From assembly GCF_008704425.1 (NCBI RefSeq), contig NZ_CP023696.1, forward strand, positions 723,501 through 787,500: DNA of 64,000 nt, read 5' to 3'. The first letter of the stretch is position 1, and each line of letters starts with the position of its first letter. The stretch is from Streptomyces fradiae ATCC 10745 = DSM 40063. Lineage in GTDB: Bacteria > Actinomycetota > Actinomycetes > Streptomycetales > Streptomycetaceae. Made by a program: the position numbers and the translations under genes. The notes below the pieces were generated by a model. That model saw only the letters and a program-made list of their open reading frames with translations. It ran no database searches and was not told the origin of the DNA. Of the stretch, positions 7,217-16,047 are shown piece after piece.

Positions 7217-9958
7217 TCACCTCCCTTCGTTCGCGGAGTCGTACGGGACGGGGTCGCGGGTGACGACGAACTCGCTCCACACCTGCTTGCCGCCGCTGAC
7301 CGGGACCGACCCCCACGAGGTCGACATGGCCTCCACCAGGAACAGGCCGCGCCCGCCGGTCGACTCCCAGTCGGCCATCACGGGCTTGGCGGGGGCCCGG
7401 GGCGAGGCGTCGGTGACGGCGATGCGCATCCGGTCCCCGGCGAGCGTGAGGTCGAGGCGCACGGCCCCCTGGGTGTGCACCAGGGCGTTGGTGACGAGCT
7501 CGGAGACGACGAGCAGCGCCGCGTCGGCCTCCTCGGTGACGCCCCAGGAGCGCAGGGTGCGGGCGGTGAAGCGGCGGGCGTGCATCACGGCGTCGGGCAG
7601 CCGCCACACGGTCCACCCGGTGCGGATCGGCGGGACGCCCATCCCGTCGTAGCGCATCAGCAGCAGGGCGACGTCGTCGTCGCGGCGGGTGCCGTCCCCC
7701 AGGAGCCGGTCGGCCATCCGCCCGGCGTCCGCCGGGTCGGCGGCGGACAGCAGGTCCCGCATGCGGCGCATGCCCTCCTCCAGGTGGAGGGTGGACGACT
7801 CGACCAGCCCGTCCGTGAGCAGGGCGAGGACCGTGCCGGGGGCGAGGCCGACGGCGGTGATGGGGTAGTCGGCGTCGGCGAGGACGCCGAGCGGGAGGCC
7901 GCCCTCGGTGGCGACCTCCTCCGTCGACCCGTCGGGATGGCGCAGCAGCGGGGCGAGGTGCCCGGCGCGCACGAACCAGGTCTCGCCCTCCTCCATGTCG
8001 AGTTCGACGTAGCAGCAGGTGGCGAAGAGGTCGGTCTCCATGCCGACGAGGAGCCGGTTGGCGTGCGAGACGACGACGTCGGGCGGATGGCCCTCGACGG
8101 CGTACGCCCGGATGGCCGTGCGGATCTGTCCCATGATGGTGGCCGCGCCGGCGCTGTGCCCCTGGACGTCCCCGATGACGAGGGCGACGCGGCTCTCGGA
8201 GAGCGGGATGACGTCGTACCAGTCGCCGCCGACCTCCAGGCCGACCATCGCGGGCAGGTACCGGGCGACGGCCACGCCTCCGGCCAGCTCGGGGAGGCGG
8301 CGCGGCAGCAGGCTGCGCTGGAGGGTGGTGGCCAGCTCGTGCTGGGCGTCGAAGGCGTGGGCCCGGCGCAGGGCCTGCCCGACCAGTCCGGCGGTGGCGG
8401 TCAGCAGGGACCGCTCGTCGGCGCCGAACTCGCGCGGCTCGTCCCAGCCGGCCAGGCAGGCGCCGATGACGCGGCCCTCGGCGGGGAGCGGCAGCAGGGC
8501 GAGGCCGCCGGGGCCGACCCCGGCCAGGGCGGGTTCGACGTCCGCGCCGGCCGGGACGAGGCCGACCCGGACCTCGCGGAGCGCCGCCGCGAGGGTGGGC
8601 AGGGCGCGCAGCGGGGTGTCGGGCCACTCCGAGCGCCATTCGGAGCGCCAGATCTCGGGCCAGTCGCGGGGCTCGGGCGGATCGAGGACGGTGACGACCA
8701 GCCGGTCGGCCTCCAGCCCGGCGACGGCGACCCGGTCGGCTCCGAGGAGGGGGCCGCGCAGGACGCCGACGACGGCGTGGGCGACGTCGCGGGCGGTCAT
8801 GGTGGCGGCGAGCGAGGCGGAGAGCCGCTGGACGAGGGAGACCTCGTCGGTGTCGGGGCGCAGCGAGGAGGCGTCCACGACGATCCCGAGGACGCGTTCG
8901 GGCCGTCCGGCCGGGTCGTTCAGGACGCGGGAGCGCAGCCGCAGCCAGCGGAGGTCGCCGGTGGGGCGGCGGACGCGGAACTCCAGCTCGCGGCCGGCCG
9001 AGGTGACCTTGCCGGGCTCGACCAGGGACATCAGGGCGGGCAGGTCGTCGGGGACGGCGTGGGCGAGCAGGGTCTCGACGCGGCCGTCGAAGTCGCCGGG
9101 GGCGATGTCGACCAGTTCGAGCATGCGGGCGTCCGCGCTGATCCGGCCGGTGTGCAGTTCGAGGGTGAAGGAGCCGAGCAGTTCGGCGTCCAGGGTCTGC
9201 CCCGGCATCAGCCGGTACCGGCCCTGCCGCGTGTCCTCCGGCGGGACCGCCCCGGCGGTGCCGCCGCCCGTACCGCCGGCGGCGCTGCCGGGGCCCGTGC
9301 CGACGCCGGTGCCGGTGCCTACGCCGGTGCCCGTCACGACGCCCGTACCGCCGCCCTCCGCGCCGCCGGGGCCGGTGCCACTGCCGCCCGTACCGCCCGC
9401 CGCCGCGCCCGCGACCGTGTACGCGGCGACCGGTGCGGCGCCGGCTTCGAGACGGGCCGCGACCTGCTCCGCGTACAGCTCCATGAAGCCGCGCCGGTCG
9501 GTGTCGAAGCCGCGGCCGGTCCCATCGACCACGACCAGGCAGCCGAGCCGCCGGTCGCCGGCGCCCAGGGGCAGCACGCCGAGCGGCGTGCCCGCCGGGA
9601 GGTCCTCGGGGACGGCGTCGCGGCGGGCGGCGAGCTCGGCGGCGGTCGGCCACAGGGCCCGGCCGCCGCGGAACACGTCGGCGACGGCGGAGCGTCCGGA
9701 CACGGCGTACCCGGCGGGCCAGTCCGGCAGCGCCCCGGACTCGTCGGCGGGCCCGGCGAGCCGCAGTTCGCGACCGCCCTCGCTCGGGACGTACACGGCG
9801 GCCAGCACGGCCCCGGCGAAGACCAGCTCGTGCCCGTGGGCGGTCCCGTGCGGCCGCACGGGACCAGGGTCTCCGCCTGCGAGGCCAGCCCGCAGTCCCG
9901 GAGCCCCAGCCGCGGCACCACCCTCGCTGGTCACTTCGCCATCCACCTCACCCTCCAT
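7217..9958 (-). CDS. Multidomain PP2C (SpoIIE) phosphatase with GAF/PAS sensors and an anti-sigma kinase domain
   Basis: About 913 residues. In order: an N-terminal GAF-like region (about 30-180), a Gly/Thr-rich linker made of GTG repeats, a PAS-like domain (about 250-360), a second GAF (about 380-540), a SpoIIE/PP2C phosphatase (about 560-780, metal motifs VGGDWYD and VIGDVQGHS, then LLTDGLVE and RRDDDVALLL), and a C-terminal HATPase_c domain like RsbW (SELVTNALVHT, GGRGLFLVE). Such proteins dephosphorylate anti-anti-sigma factors and can also bind or phosphorylate them. ATG 9958 is used; GTG 9946 with GGAGG upstream is equally possible. It overlaps the start of the sugar-binding lipoprotein gene, so it seems to head the ABC operon. 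Confidence 0.88.
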   Translation of the reverse strand: MEGEVDGEVTSEGGAAAGAPGLRAGLAGGDPGPVRPHGTAHGHELVFAGAVLAAVYVPSEGGRELRLAGPADESGALPDWPAGYAVSGRSAVADVFRGGRALWPTAAELAARRDAVPEDLPAGTPLGVLPLGAGDRRLGCLVVVDGTGRGFDTDRRGFMELYAEQVAARLEAGAAPVAAYTVAGAAAGGTGGSGTGPGGAEGGGTGVVTGTGVGTGTGVGTGPGSAAGGTGGGTAGAVPPEDTRQGRYRLMPGQTLDAELLGSFTLELHTGRISADARMLELVDIAPGDFDGRVETLLAHAVPDDLPALMSLVEPGKVTSAGRELEFRVRRPTGDLRWLRLRSRVLNDPAGRPERVLGIVVDASSLRPDTDEVSLVQRLSASLAATMTARDVAHAVVGVLRGPLLGADRVAVAGLEADRLVVTVLDPPEPRDWPEIWRSEWRSEWPDTPLRALPTLAAALREVRVGLVPAGADVEPALAGVGPGGLALLPLPAEGRVIGACLAGWDEPREFGADERSLLTATAGLVGQALRRAHAFDAQHELATTLQRSLLPRRLPELAGGVAVARYLPAMVGLEVGGDWYDVIPLSESRVALVIGDVQGHSAGAATIMGQIRTAIRAYAVEGHPPDVVVSHANRLLVGMETDLFATCCYVELDMEEGETWFVRAGHLAPLLRHPDGSTEEVATEGGLPLGVLADADYPITAVGLAPGTVLALLTDGLVESSTLHLEEGMRRMRDLLSAADPADAGRMADRLLGDGTRRDDDVALLLMRYDGMGVPPIRTGWTVWRLPDAVMHARRFTARTLRSWGVTEEADAALLVVSELVTNALVHTQGAVRLDLTLAGDRMRIAVTDASPRAPAKPVMADWESTGGRGLFLVEAMSTSWGSVPVSGGKQVWSEFVVTRDPVPYDSANEGR

Positions 9959-10284
9959 ACTGGGCGTCCGCGCAGGAGAGCGGCCAGTCAGACGGTCCGG
10001 CGGGGTGGCGCGGCGGCCCCCCGGAGAGCGCCACGGCACTCCACCGGCTCCGGCACCGGGCGGTACGGGCTCCCGCGGCACGGGCGTCGTACGCGAGGGG
10101 TGCGGGACGGGGGCCCGGCGGCGGAGGAACCGGGGTGCGGGGACCCGGCGGTACGGAGCCCGCCCGTGCCGGGACCCCGGCAGCACGGGGCGGTCGCGTC
10201 AGGGGGTCACCACGTGGGGCGGCGCGGGTACGAGGCGGCACGGGGCCGGCCGCCGTGGGCCGGGCGGCCCCGCGACGGCGTCCG
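9959..10284. other. Spacer without recognisable gene
   Basis: This 326-base GC-rich stretch lies between the acyltransferase 3' end and the phosphatase start. Open frames crossing it show no protein-like composition. It should hold the promoter of the phosphatase-ABC operon, but I see no clear hexamers. Confidence 0.5.
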
Positions 10285-11028
10285 TCAGCGACCTTCCCAG
10301 GCGGCGAGCGCGGCCAGCTGCGCGGCGGTGACGTGCTCCGGGATCGGTACGGGCGGGGGTGTCCGCAGCGGCGGCTGCCACCCGTGCTCGGCGTCCCACC
10401 GGCGTACGACACGGGCCGGCGCCCCGGCGACCACCGCGTGGTCCGGCACGTCGCCGCGCACGACCGCCCCGGCGGCGACCACGACGTTCCGGCCGATCCG
10501 GGCGCCGGGGAGGACCACCGCTCCGGTGCCCAGCCAGCAGCCGGGCCCGATCTCGACGGGCGCGGAGCGCGGCCACTGCCGGCCGATGGGCTCGTGCGGG
10601 TCGTCGTAGCTGTGGTTGGTGGAGGTGAGGTAGACGTACGGCCCGCAGAAGGTGTTCGCGCCGATGCTGATCGGGGCGTCCGCCACGACGTGGCTGCCCC
10701 GTCCGAGCACCACGCCGTCGGCGAGGGTGACCACCGGGTCCGGGCCCAGGTCGAGTCCGGGGAGCATGCCCGCGCTGAGCGTCACCTGCTCGCCGATGAT
10801 GCAGCAGGCCCCCAGCTCGATCCACTGCTCGCCGAACACGGTGCCCTGCGGGAACGCGAGCCGGGTGCCCTCCCCGATGCTCCTGAACCGCAGGGCGCCG
10901 GGCCGCTCGGCGGTGACCGAACCGGTCTCCTGCACCCAGCGCCACCCCCGGTGCACCGCCGCGGTCAGCGCGCGGCGGCGCCACGCGGCGAGCGACGAAA
11001 AGGAGAACGTGTTTCTGTTCCTGGGCAC
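10285..11028 (-). CDS. Left-handed beta-helix acyltransferase (maltose O-acetyltransferase-like)
   Basis: 247 residues. The hexapeptide repeat pattern (IGANTFCGPYVYLTS, IGPGCWLGTGAVVLPGARIGRNVVVAAGAVV) marks the trimeric beta-helix fold of CoA-dependent acyltransferases. NHSYDDP includes the usual catalytic histidine region, and the terminal VVAGAPARVVR is typical of the family. GTG 11028 (PRNRNTF after the start) is preferred over GTG 11091 because the N-terminus then begins with the basic helix common in relatives. The acyl acceptor is unknown. The gene is divergent from the carbonic-anhydrase gene. Confidence 0.87.
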   Translation of the reverse strand: MPRNRNTFSFSSLAAWRRRALTAAVHRGWRWVQETGSVTAERPGALRFRSIGEGTRLAFPQGTVFGEQWIELGACCIIGEQVTLSAGMLPGLDLGPDPVVTLADGVVLGRGSHVVADAPISIGANTFCGPYVYLTSTNHSYDDPHEPIGRQWPRSAPVEIGPGCWLGTGAVVLPGARIGRNVVVAAGAVVRGDVPDHAVVAGAPARVVRRWDAEHGWQPPLRTPPPVPIPEHVTAAQLAALAAWEGR

Positions 11029-11175
11029 CCGGCCACGGTAGTGGGCGGGGTCACCGCCGGTCAGGGCGCGTGGCTGTGATGTTCGCCCCACCGGCCGAAC
11101 GGGGCGGACCGTGGCCTACGGTTCCTCCTGGGCGTGACCACGGCCCCCCGGACCCGGCGGACGAGGAGCAGCGGA

Positions 11176-11712
11176 ATGACGGAACGGCCTTTGATCACCG
11201 CCGTGGGCGGCAAGCGGCCGGAGGTGGCGGAGAGCGCCTTCGCCGCGCCCACCTCCGTCGTGGTCGGCGAGGTGGTGATGGCGCCGGGGTCGAGCGTCTG
11301 GTACCACGCCGTGCTGCGCGCGGACTGCGGCCCGATCGTGCTGGGCGCCGACAGCAACATCCAGGACAACTGCACGGTGCACGTCGATCCCGGCTTCCCG
11401 GTGACCGTGGGCGAGCGCGTGTCGGTCGGCCACAACGCCGTCCTGCACGGCTGCACCGTGGAGGACGACGTCCTCGTCGGCATGGGCGCCACGGTGCTCA
11501 ACGGCGCGCACATCGGCGCGGGGTCCCTGATCGCGGCGCAGGCCCTCGTCCCGCAGGGCATGCGGGTGCCGCCCGGCTCGCTGGTGGCGGGGGTCCCCGC
11601 CAGGGTGCGGCGGGAGCTGACGGAGGAGGAGCGCGAGGGCATCAAGGTGAACGCGGCGATGTACCGGGACCTGGCGCGCGCCCACCGGGAGGCGCACGCC
11701 GAGGGAGCCTGA
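11176..11712 (+). CDS. Gamma-type carbonic anhydrase family protein
   Basis: 178 residues of left-handed beta-helix. The three zinc-ligand histidines of the gamma-carbonic-anhydrase family are present at about H69 (CTVHVD), H86 and H91 (VGHNAVLHG). The ATG at 11176 follows GAGGAG at a good distance. These proteins interconvert CO2 and bicarbonate or act as structural relatives; several catalytic accessory residues of archaeal Cam are absent in bacterial members, so activity is not certain. A hairpin follows the gene. Confidence 0.9.
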   Translation: MTERPLITAVGGKRPEVAESAFAAPTSVVVGEVVMAPGSSVWYHAVLRADCGPIVLGADSNIQDNCTVHVDPGFPVTVGERVSVGHNAVLHGCTVEDDVLVGMGATVLNGAHIGAGSLIAAQALVPQGMRVPPGSLVAGVPARVRRELTEEEREGIKVNAAMYRDLARAHREAHAEGA

Positions 11713-11732
11713 CGGGCGCTCCACCCCGTAGC

Positions 11733-11759
11733 GCCGGCCGCCCACGGGGCGCGGCCGGC
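11733..11759. terminator. Hairpin between convergent genes
   Basis: GCCGGCCGC (11733-11741) pairs with GCGGCCGGC (11751-11759) around a 9-base loop, between the carbonic anhydrase stop and the DedA stop. It could end both transcripts. There is no U tract, as is common in this genus. Confidence 0.6.
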
Positions 11760-11777
11760 CCGCCGGGGCCGCGCCCG

Positions 11778-12467
11778 TCAGTCGACGGCGGCGGCCGTGG
11801 CCGGGGCGGGCGCCTGGGCGGCGGGCCCGGCCCCGGCGGCGGCCCGCTCGGCCGCGGACCTCTCGCCGGCCTTCCGCGCCCGGTGCCTGAGGACCAGCAT
11901 CGAGGTGACGCCGATCGCCACGGCCAGGACGAGGCCCAGCCAGGAGAACCGCTTCAGCCACGCCTCGGCGACGACGCCCACCGAGTAGACGACGGCCGTG
12001 GTGCCGCCCGCCCACAGGATGCCGCCGAGGACGTTGGCGGTGAGGAACTTCCCGTACGGCATCCGCAGCACGCCCGCGAGCGGCCCGGCGAAGATCCTCA
12101 GCAGGGCGACGAACCGGCCGAAGAAGACGGCCCACATGCCCCACTTCCGGAAGGACCGCTCGGCCAGCGCGATGTTGGCCTCGCCGAAGTGCCGGGGGAA
12201 CCTCCCGCCGAGCCGGGCCAGCAGGGGCCGTCCGCCCCTGCGGCCGACGGCGTAGCCGATCGAGTCGCCGACGATCGCGCCGCCGGTGGCGCACGCGCCG
12301 AGGACGTACGGGTCGATGTCGCCGTGCTGGGACGCCAGGAGGGCGGAGCTGACGAGAACGATCTCTCCCGGCAGCGGGATGCCGAGGCTTTCCAGCCCGA
12401 TCACCGCACCCACCAGGATGTAGATGCTGACCGCGGGCACGGTCTCGAGCCACTCCTGGACGTGCAA
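11778..12467 (-). CDS. DedA family membrane protein
   Basis: 229 residues with the DedA/VTT core: the early segment LESLGIPLPGE, the G-x(3)-GDSIGYAVGRRGG loop and the FFGRFVALLRIFAGPLAG segment, all family hallmarks. Several membrane helices are present and the C-terminal tail is Ala-rich. The family contributes to membrane homeostasis, and some members flip undecaprenyl phosphate or other lipids. The TTG at 12467 is chosen as start because GGAGG lies 8-9 bases before it; an upstream ATG at 12524 lacks a ribosome site. Confidence 0.88.
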   Translation of the reverse strand: MHVQEWLETVPAVSIYILVGAVIGLESLGIPLPGEIVLVSSALLASQHGDIDPYVLGACATGGAIVGDSIGYAVGRRGGRPLLARLGGRFPRHFGEANIALAERSFRKWGMWAVFFGRFVALLRIFAGPLAGVLRMPYGKFLTANVLGGILWAGGTTAVVYSVGVVAEAWLKRFSWLGLVLAVAIGVTSMLVLRHRARKAGERSAAERAAAGAGPAAQAPAPATAAAVD

Positions 12468-12709
12468 CGCCGGTTCCTCCGTGTCGAGGGGTGACCCGGG
12501 CGGCGGGCCGGCCTGCCGGGTCACGGGGAAGGCCCCGGTCGCGGACGCGAGGGGACCACGGAGGAGGACGCGCGGGAGGCGGCCGGGGTTGCTCGCGGGG
12601 GACCGCCGAGTCGCGCGCGGCGGGCGGCCGGGGCCGCGCCCGGCCGGAGCGGCGGTACGCGGCGGGCCCGCGGCCGGCGGTGCGGTCGCGGGCCCGGCGG
12701 GGGGCGCCC

Positions 12710-13162
12710 TCAGGAGTGGGGGCGCAGGGTCCAGGTGATCGCCATCTCGCCGGTGACCGCGCCGTCCTCGCGCGTGATCGTGACGACGACCGGGAACTCG
12801 GGGCGCTGCCCGGCATCGAGCTCCGCGACGACCTCGGCACGGGGGCGGCCGAGGACGGCCGTCGCGGTGACCACGCCCATGGCGAGCTTCCTGTAGCCGA
12901 TCTCCGCCTTGACGGCGAGCGGGACGGCGCGGCCCATCTGGTCGCCGAAGGCCCCGATGACGATGGCGCCGCTGGCCGACTCGCCGAGGGTGAACATCGC
13001 GCCGGCGTGCGGCCCGCCGACGTGGTTGTGGAAGTCCTCCTGGTCGGGCAGGCGCAGGACGGCCCGCTCGGCGGTCGCCTCGACGACCTCCAGGTTCAGG
13101 GTCCTGGCCATCGGGACGGTGGCCAGCAGCATCTCGCCGATGTTCGGCATCGTGTCGGACAT
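12710..13162 (-). CDS. Hotdog-fold thioesterase-like protein (DUF4442/PaaI type)
   Basis: 150 residues. The central HNHVGGPHAGAMFTLGESASG motif is the helix-containing hotdog signature found in acyl-CoA thioesterase-like DUF4442 proteins. ATG 13162 (MSDTMPN) is used; ATG 13150 is possible. The substrate is unknown. It is divergent from the Pro-rich membrane protein gene, with a 94-base spacer. Confidence 0.85.
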   Translation of the reverse strand: MSDTMPNIGEMLLATVPMARTLNLEVVEATAERAVLRLPDQEDFHNHVGGPHAGAMFTLGESASGAIVIGAFGDQMGRAVPLAVKAEIGYRKLAMGVVTATAVLGRPRAEVVAELDAGQRPEFPVVVTITREDGAVTGEMAITWTLRPHS

Positions 13163-13256
13163 GCGCCCGAAGTTACCAGGCGGTAGTTTCGGCGGGAACC
13201 CTTCGCCGGGGCCCGGCCATGGCAGCCGCCACCCCTCCCCTCTATGGTTACAGCCC

Positions 13257-14318
13257 ATGTGGCCAGGACAGCAGCCGCCCGGGGGCGAGCAGAACCCGCA
13301 GGACCCGAACGCGCGGAACCCGTACCAGCAGCCGGGGTACCAGCAGCCGAATCCGTACCAGCAGCCCGGCTACACCCAGCCCGGCTACCCGCAGGCGGGC
13401 CCTCCGCAGGCGAACCCGTACCAGCAGCCGACCGTGCCGCAGCACGCGGTGCCCGGGCAGCCGCCCGGCCCCCCGGTGCCGTCCGGCGGCGGCGACAGGA
13501 AGAGGACGGCCGTCGTCGCCGCCGCCGCGGCCCTCGTCGTCCTGGCCACCGCCGGGGTGACCGGCTACCTGGTCCTCGGCGACGACGGCGAGCAGAACGC
13601 CGCGCAGGGCGGCTCGTCCGCCTCGCCGGCCCCCTCGGCCCCCTCCGCGGAGCCGTCGGACCCGGCCGGCTCCGCGCCGGCGCCGACCGGCAACCCGCGT
13701 GACGGCTCGGCGGCGCCCAAGCCGACCGTCGCGGGCTGGAAGGTCGTCCACAACCCGAAGCGCGGCACGCTCTTCGACATCCCCGCGGACTGGGAGGTCA
13801 TCGGCTCGGGCGTGGCCACCGGCTTCGAGGACGAGAAGGCGGGCGACGGCACCCCCGTCGTCACCATGTCGGCGCCGGGCCGCTACAAGAGCGACTGGTG
13901 CACGTACGACGACGACAAGGACGGCACCGCGGACAGCTGGAGCCTCGCGACGGCCGGCACCAAGGGCGGCCAGGGCGCGAAGGGCACCGCCGACGCGGCG
14001 TACACCGAGGCCGGCAACTGGGCCTGGGCGGCGTACGCGCAGACCGAGCCCAAGGGCACCGTCAAGGTCACCAAGGCCGTCCCGTTCACCTCGGCGTCCG
14101 GGCTGACCGGCCATGTCGCCACGGCGACCGCGCTCAACACGAAGCACGAGAACAAGTGCGACACGGACGGCAAGTCCATCGCGTTCTCGTTCAAGAACGC
14201 CAAGGGCGACTTCGTGTCCTGGGTGATGTACGCGAACACCGGCATCAAGGACGAGGTGCCCGACGCCACGATCCGCAAGATCATGAGCACCGTCCGGCTC
14301 GCCGAGCCCGCTTCCTAG
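13257..14318 (+). CDS. Single-pass membrane protein with Pro/Gln-rich cytoplasmic tail, function unknown
   Basis: 353 residues. The first 80 residues are a low-complexity PYQQPGY-type tail, then a basic stop (DRKR), one membrane helix (VVAAAAALVVLATAGVTGYLVL), a Ser/Pro-rich linker and a folded extracellular domain of about 200 residues with three cysteines. This architecture is common in Streptomyces proteins. I do not recognise the outer domain. The start at 13257 has no Shine-Dalgarno but TATGGT lies about 9 bases upstream, so a leaderless message is possible. Confidence 0.82.
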   Translation: MWPGQQPPGGEQNPQDPNARNPYQQPGYQQPNPYQQPGYTQPGYPQAGPPQANPYQQPTVPQHAVPGQPPGPPVPSGGGDRKRTAVVAAAAALVVLATAGVTGYLVLGDDGEQNAAQGGSSASPAPSAPSAEPSDPAGSAPAPTGNPRDGSAAPKPTVAGWKVVHNPKRGTLFDIPADWEVIGSGVATGFEDEKAGDGTPVVTMSAPGRYKSDWCTYDDDKDGTADSWSLATAGTKGGQGAKGTADAAYTEAGNWAWAAYAQTEPKGTVKVTKAVPFTSASGLTGHVATATALNTKHENKCDTDGKSIAFSFKNAKGDFVSWVMYANTGIKDEVPDATIRKIMSTVRLAEPAS

Positions 14319-14481
14319 GCGGTCCCGCCCGCGCCACCTCGGACCGGGGCCGGGCCCCGCCGCGCGGCCCCGCCGGGCCCGGGCCCGGCGGGGCCGAGGC
14401 GGACCGGGTCCGAGCCCACCCGGCGCGCGCCCGGCGGGGCCGGGCCCGGTGCGGACGGGCCCGGCCCGGATGGCGGTCCGC

Positions 14482-14511
14482 TTGTCGTACGGGGCTTCGA
14501 CCGGCGATAGT
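14482..14511 (+). promoter_or_regulatory. Promoter of the MFS gene (leaderless)
   Basis: TTGTCG (14482-14487), an 18-base spacer, then GATAGT (14506-14511). The GTG start at 14519 lies 7 bases downstream of the -10, where transcription should begin, so the message is probably leaderless. Confidence 0.55.
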
Positions 14512-14518
14512 CCGGCAT

Positions 14519-15823
14519 GTGAGAAGCCCCGCCGCCTCCCCCCGTACCCGCTCCGGCCGCCGGCCCGGATGGGCCGGGCGCAACTACGTCCTGCTCACGG
14601 CCGCCGCCGTCATCACCAACGTGGGCTCCCACGGTGCCCTGGTGGCGGCGGCCTTCGCGGTGCTCGACTCGGGCGGCGACGGCGGCGACGTGGGCCTGGT
14701 GGCCGCCGCCCGCACCCTGCCGCTCGTCCTCTTCCTCCTCGTCGGCGGAGCCGTCGCCGACCGGCTGCCGCGCCACCGGGTCATGGTGGCCGCCAACACC
14801 CTCAACTGCGTCTCGCAGGCCCTGTTCGCGTTCCTGGTGCTGACCGGCCGGGCGGAGCTGTGGCACATGATGGTGCTGACCGCGCTCTGCGGCACGGGCC
14901 AGGCGTTCTTCAACCCGGCGGCCGAGGGCATGCTGCTCTCCAGCGTCCGGGGCGAGCAGGCGAGCCGCGCGTTCGCCCTGTTCCGGATGGCCATGAGCGG
15001 CGCGGGCATCGGCGGCGCCGCGCTCGGCGGGGCCCTGGTCGCGGCGTTCGGGCCGGGCTGGGTGCTCGCCGTCGACGCGGCGGCCTTCGCGGTGGCGGGC
15101 GCGCTGCGGGCGTTCCTGGACGTGCGCCACATCCCCGTGCGGCGGCCCGGCGGGGGGCTGCTGTCCGATCTGCGGGAGGGGTGGGACGAGGTCGTCGGCC
15201 GCCCCTGGCTGTGGGCGGTCGTCGCCCAGTTCTCCGTGGTGGTCGCGGTCGTGGGGGCCGCCGAGTCCGTGTACGGGCCGCTGGTCGCGCAGGAGTCGCT
15301 GGGCGGCGCCCGGCCGTGGGGGCTTGCGCTGGCCGCCTTCGGCGTGGGCACGCTGGGCGGGGCGCTGCTGATGACCCGCTGGAAGCCCCGCCGGCTGCTG
15401 CTGGTGGGCACGGTGTGCGTGTTCCCGCTGGCCCTGCCGTCGGCGGCGCTGGCCGTGCCGCTTCCGGCGGTCGGCCTGGCGGCGGTGATGCTCGTGTCCG
15501 GTCTGGCCATCGAGGTCTTCGGCGTGGCGTGGATGACCTCGCTGCACCAGGAGATACCGGAGGAGAAGCTGTCGCGGGTCGCCGCGTACGACTGGTTCGG
15601 CTCGACCGCGATGCTGCCGCTGTCGACGGCCCTCGCGGGGCCGGTGGCCGACCTGGTGGGGCGGTCGCGGGCGCTGTGGGGGTGCTCGGCGCTGATCGTG
15701 GTGGTGACGGCGCTGGTGCTGCTCGTCCCCGACGTACGGAACCTGACGCTCCGTACGGAGGGGGCCGGGGCGGACCGGCCGCAGGAGCCGCCGGTGCCCG
15801 CCGCGGACGCCACCCCCGTGTAG
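14519..15823 (+). CDS. MFS exporter (EntS/MFS_3-like)
   Basis: 434 residues with about twelve hydrophobic segments. The loop GGAVADRLPRHRVM is the MFS motif A equivalent, and the FRMAMSGAGIGGAALGG stretch is typical of the enterobactin-exporter-like subgroup. The GTG at 14519 is chosen because the protein then begins just before the first helix and follows a promoter at leaderless spacing. The substrate cannot be inferred from neighbours. It converges with the spermidine-synthase-like gene. Confidence 0.88.
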   Translation: MRSPAASPRTRSGRRPGWAGRNYVLLTAAAVITNVGSHGALVAAAFAVLDSGGDGGDVGLVAAARTLPLVLFLLVGGAVADRLPRHRVMVAANTLNCVSQALFAFLVLTGRAELWHMMVLTALCGTGQAFFNPAAEGMLLSSVRGEQASRAFALFRMAMSGAGIGGAALGGALVAAFGPGWVLAVDAAAFAVAGALRAFLDVRHIPVRRPGGGLLSDLREGWDEVVGRPWLWAVVAQFSVVVAVVGAAESVYGPLVAQESLGGARPWGLALAAFGVGTLGGALLMTRWKPRRLLLVGTVCVFPLALPSAALAVPLPAVGLAAVMLVSGLAIEVFGVAWMTSLHQEIPEEKLSRVAAYDWFGSTAMLPLSTALAGPVADLVGRSRALWGCSALIVVVTALVLLVPDVRNLTLRTEGAGADRPQEPPVPAADATPV

Positions 15824-15894
15824 GCGGCCGGCTTCGCCGGGTGGGCCCGACTGACCGCGGCGGCCGGCAGCCGACCCGGCCCGTGCGGGTCCGA

Positions 15895-15984
15895 GCGACC
15901 CGTGCGGCCGATACGACCGGTACGACCGATGCGACCGGTACGGCCGATGCGACCCGTACGGCCGATGCGACCCGTACGGCCGAT
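15895..15984. repeat. Five tandem 18-base repeats
   Basis: Consensus GCGACCCGTACGGCCGAT, with five full units starting at 15895, 15913, 15931, 15949 and 15967 and a partial sixth. The last two full units are identical. The array fills the spacer between two convergent genes. Confidence 0.9.
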
Positions 15985-16047
15985 GCCGCTGGTACGGACC
16001 CGGCAGGCCGGTACCGAACCGGTCGGCCGCACCGCTCGCGTGGCCGC

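Noticed and set aside
7212..9653. A single very large protein reading from 9653 into the sugar-binding lipoprotein
   Set aside because: The first 800 residues are Arg/Pro/Gly-rich antisense-style sequence lying under the phosphatase gene in another frame; only the last part is real.
15895..15984. CRISPR array
   Set aside because: Units are directly adjacent with no unique spacers, and no cas genes are near.
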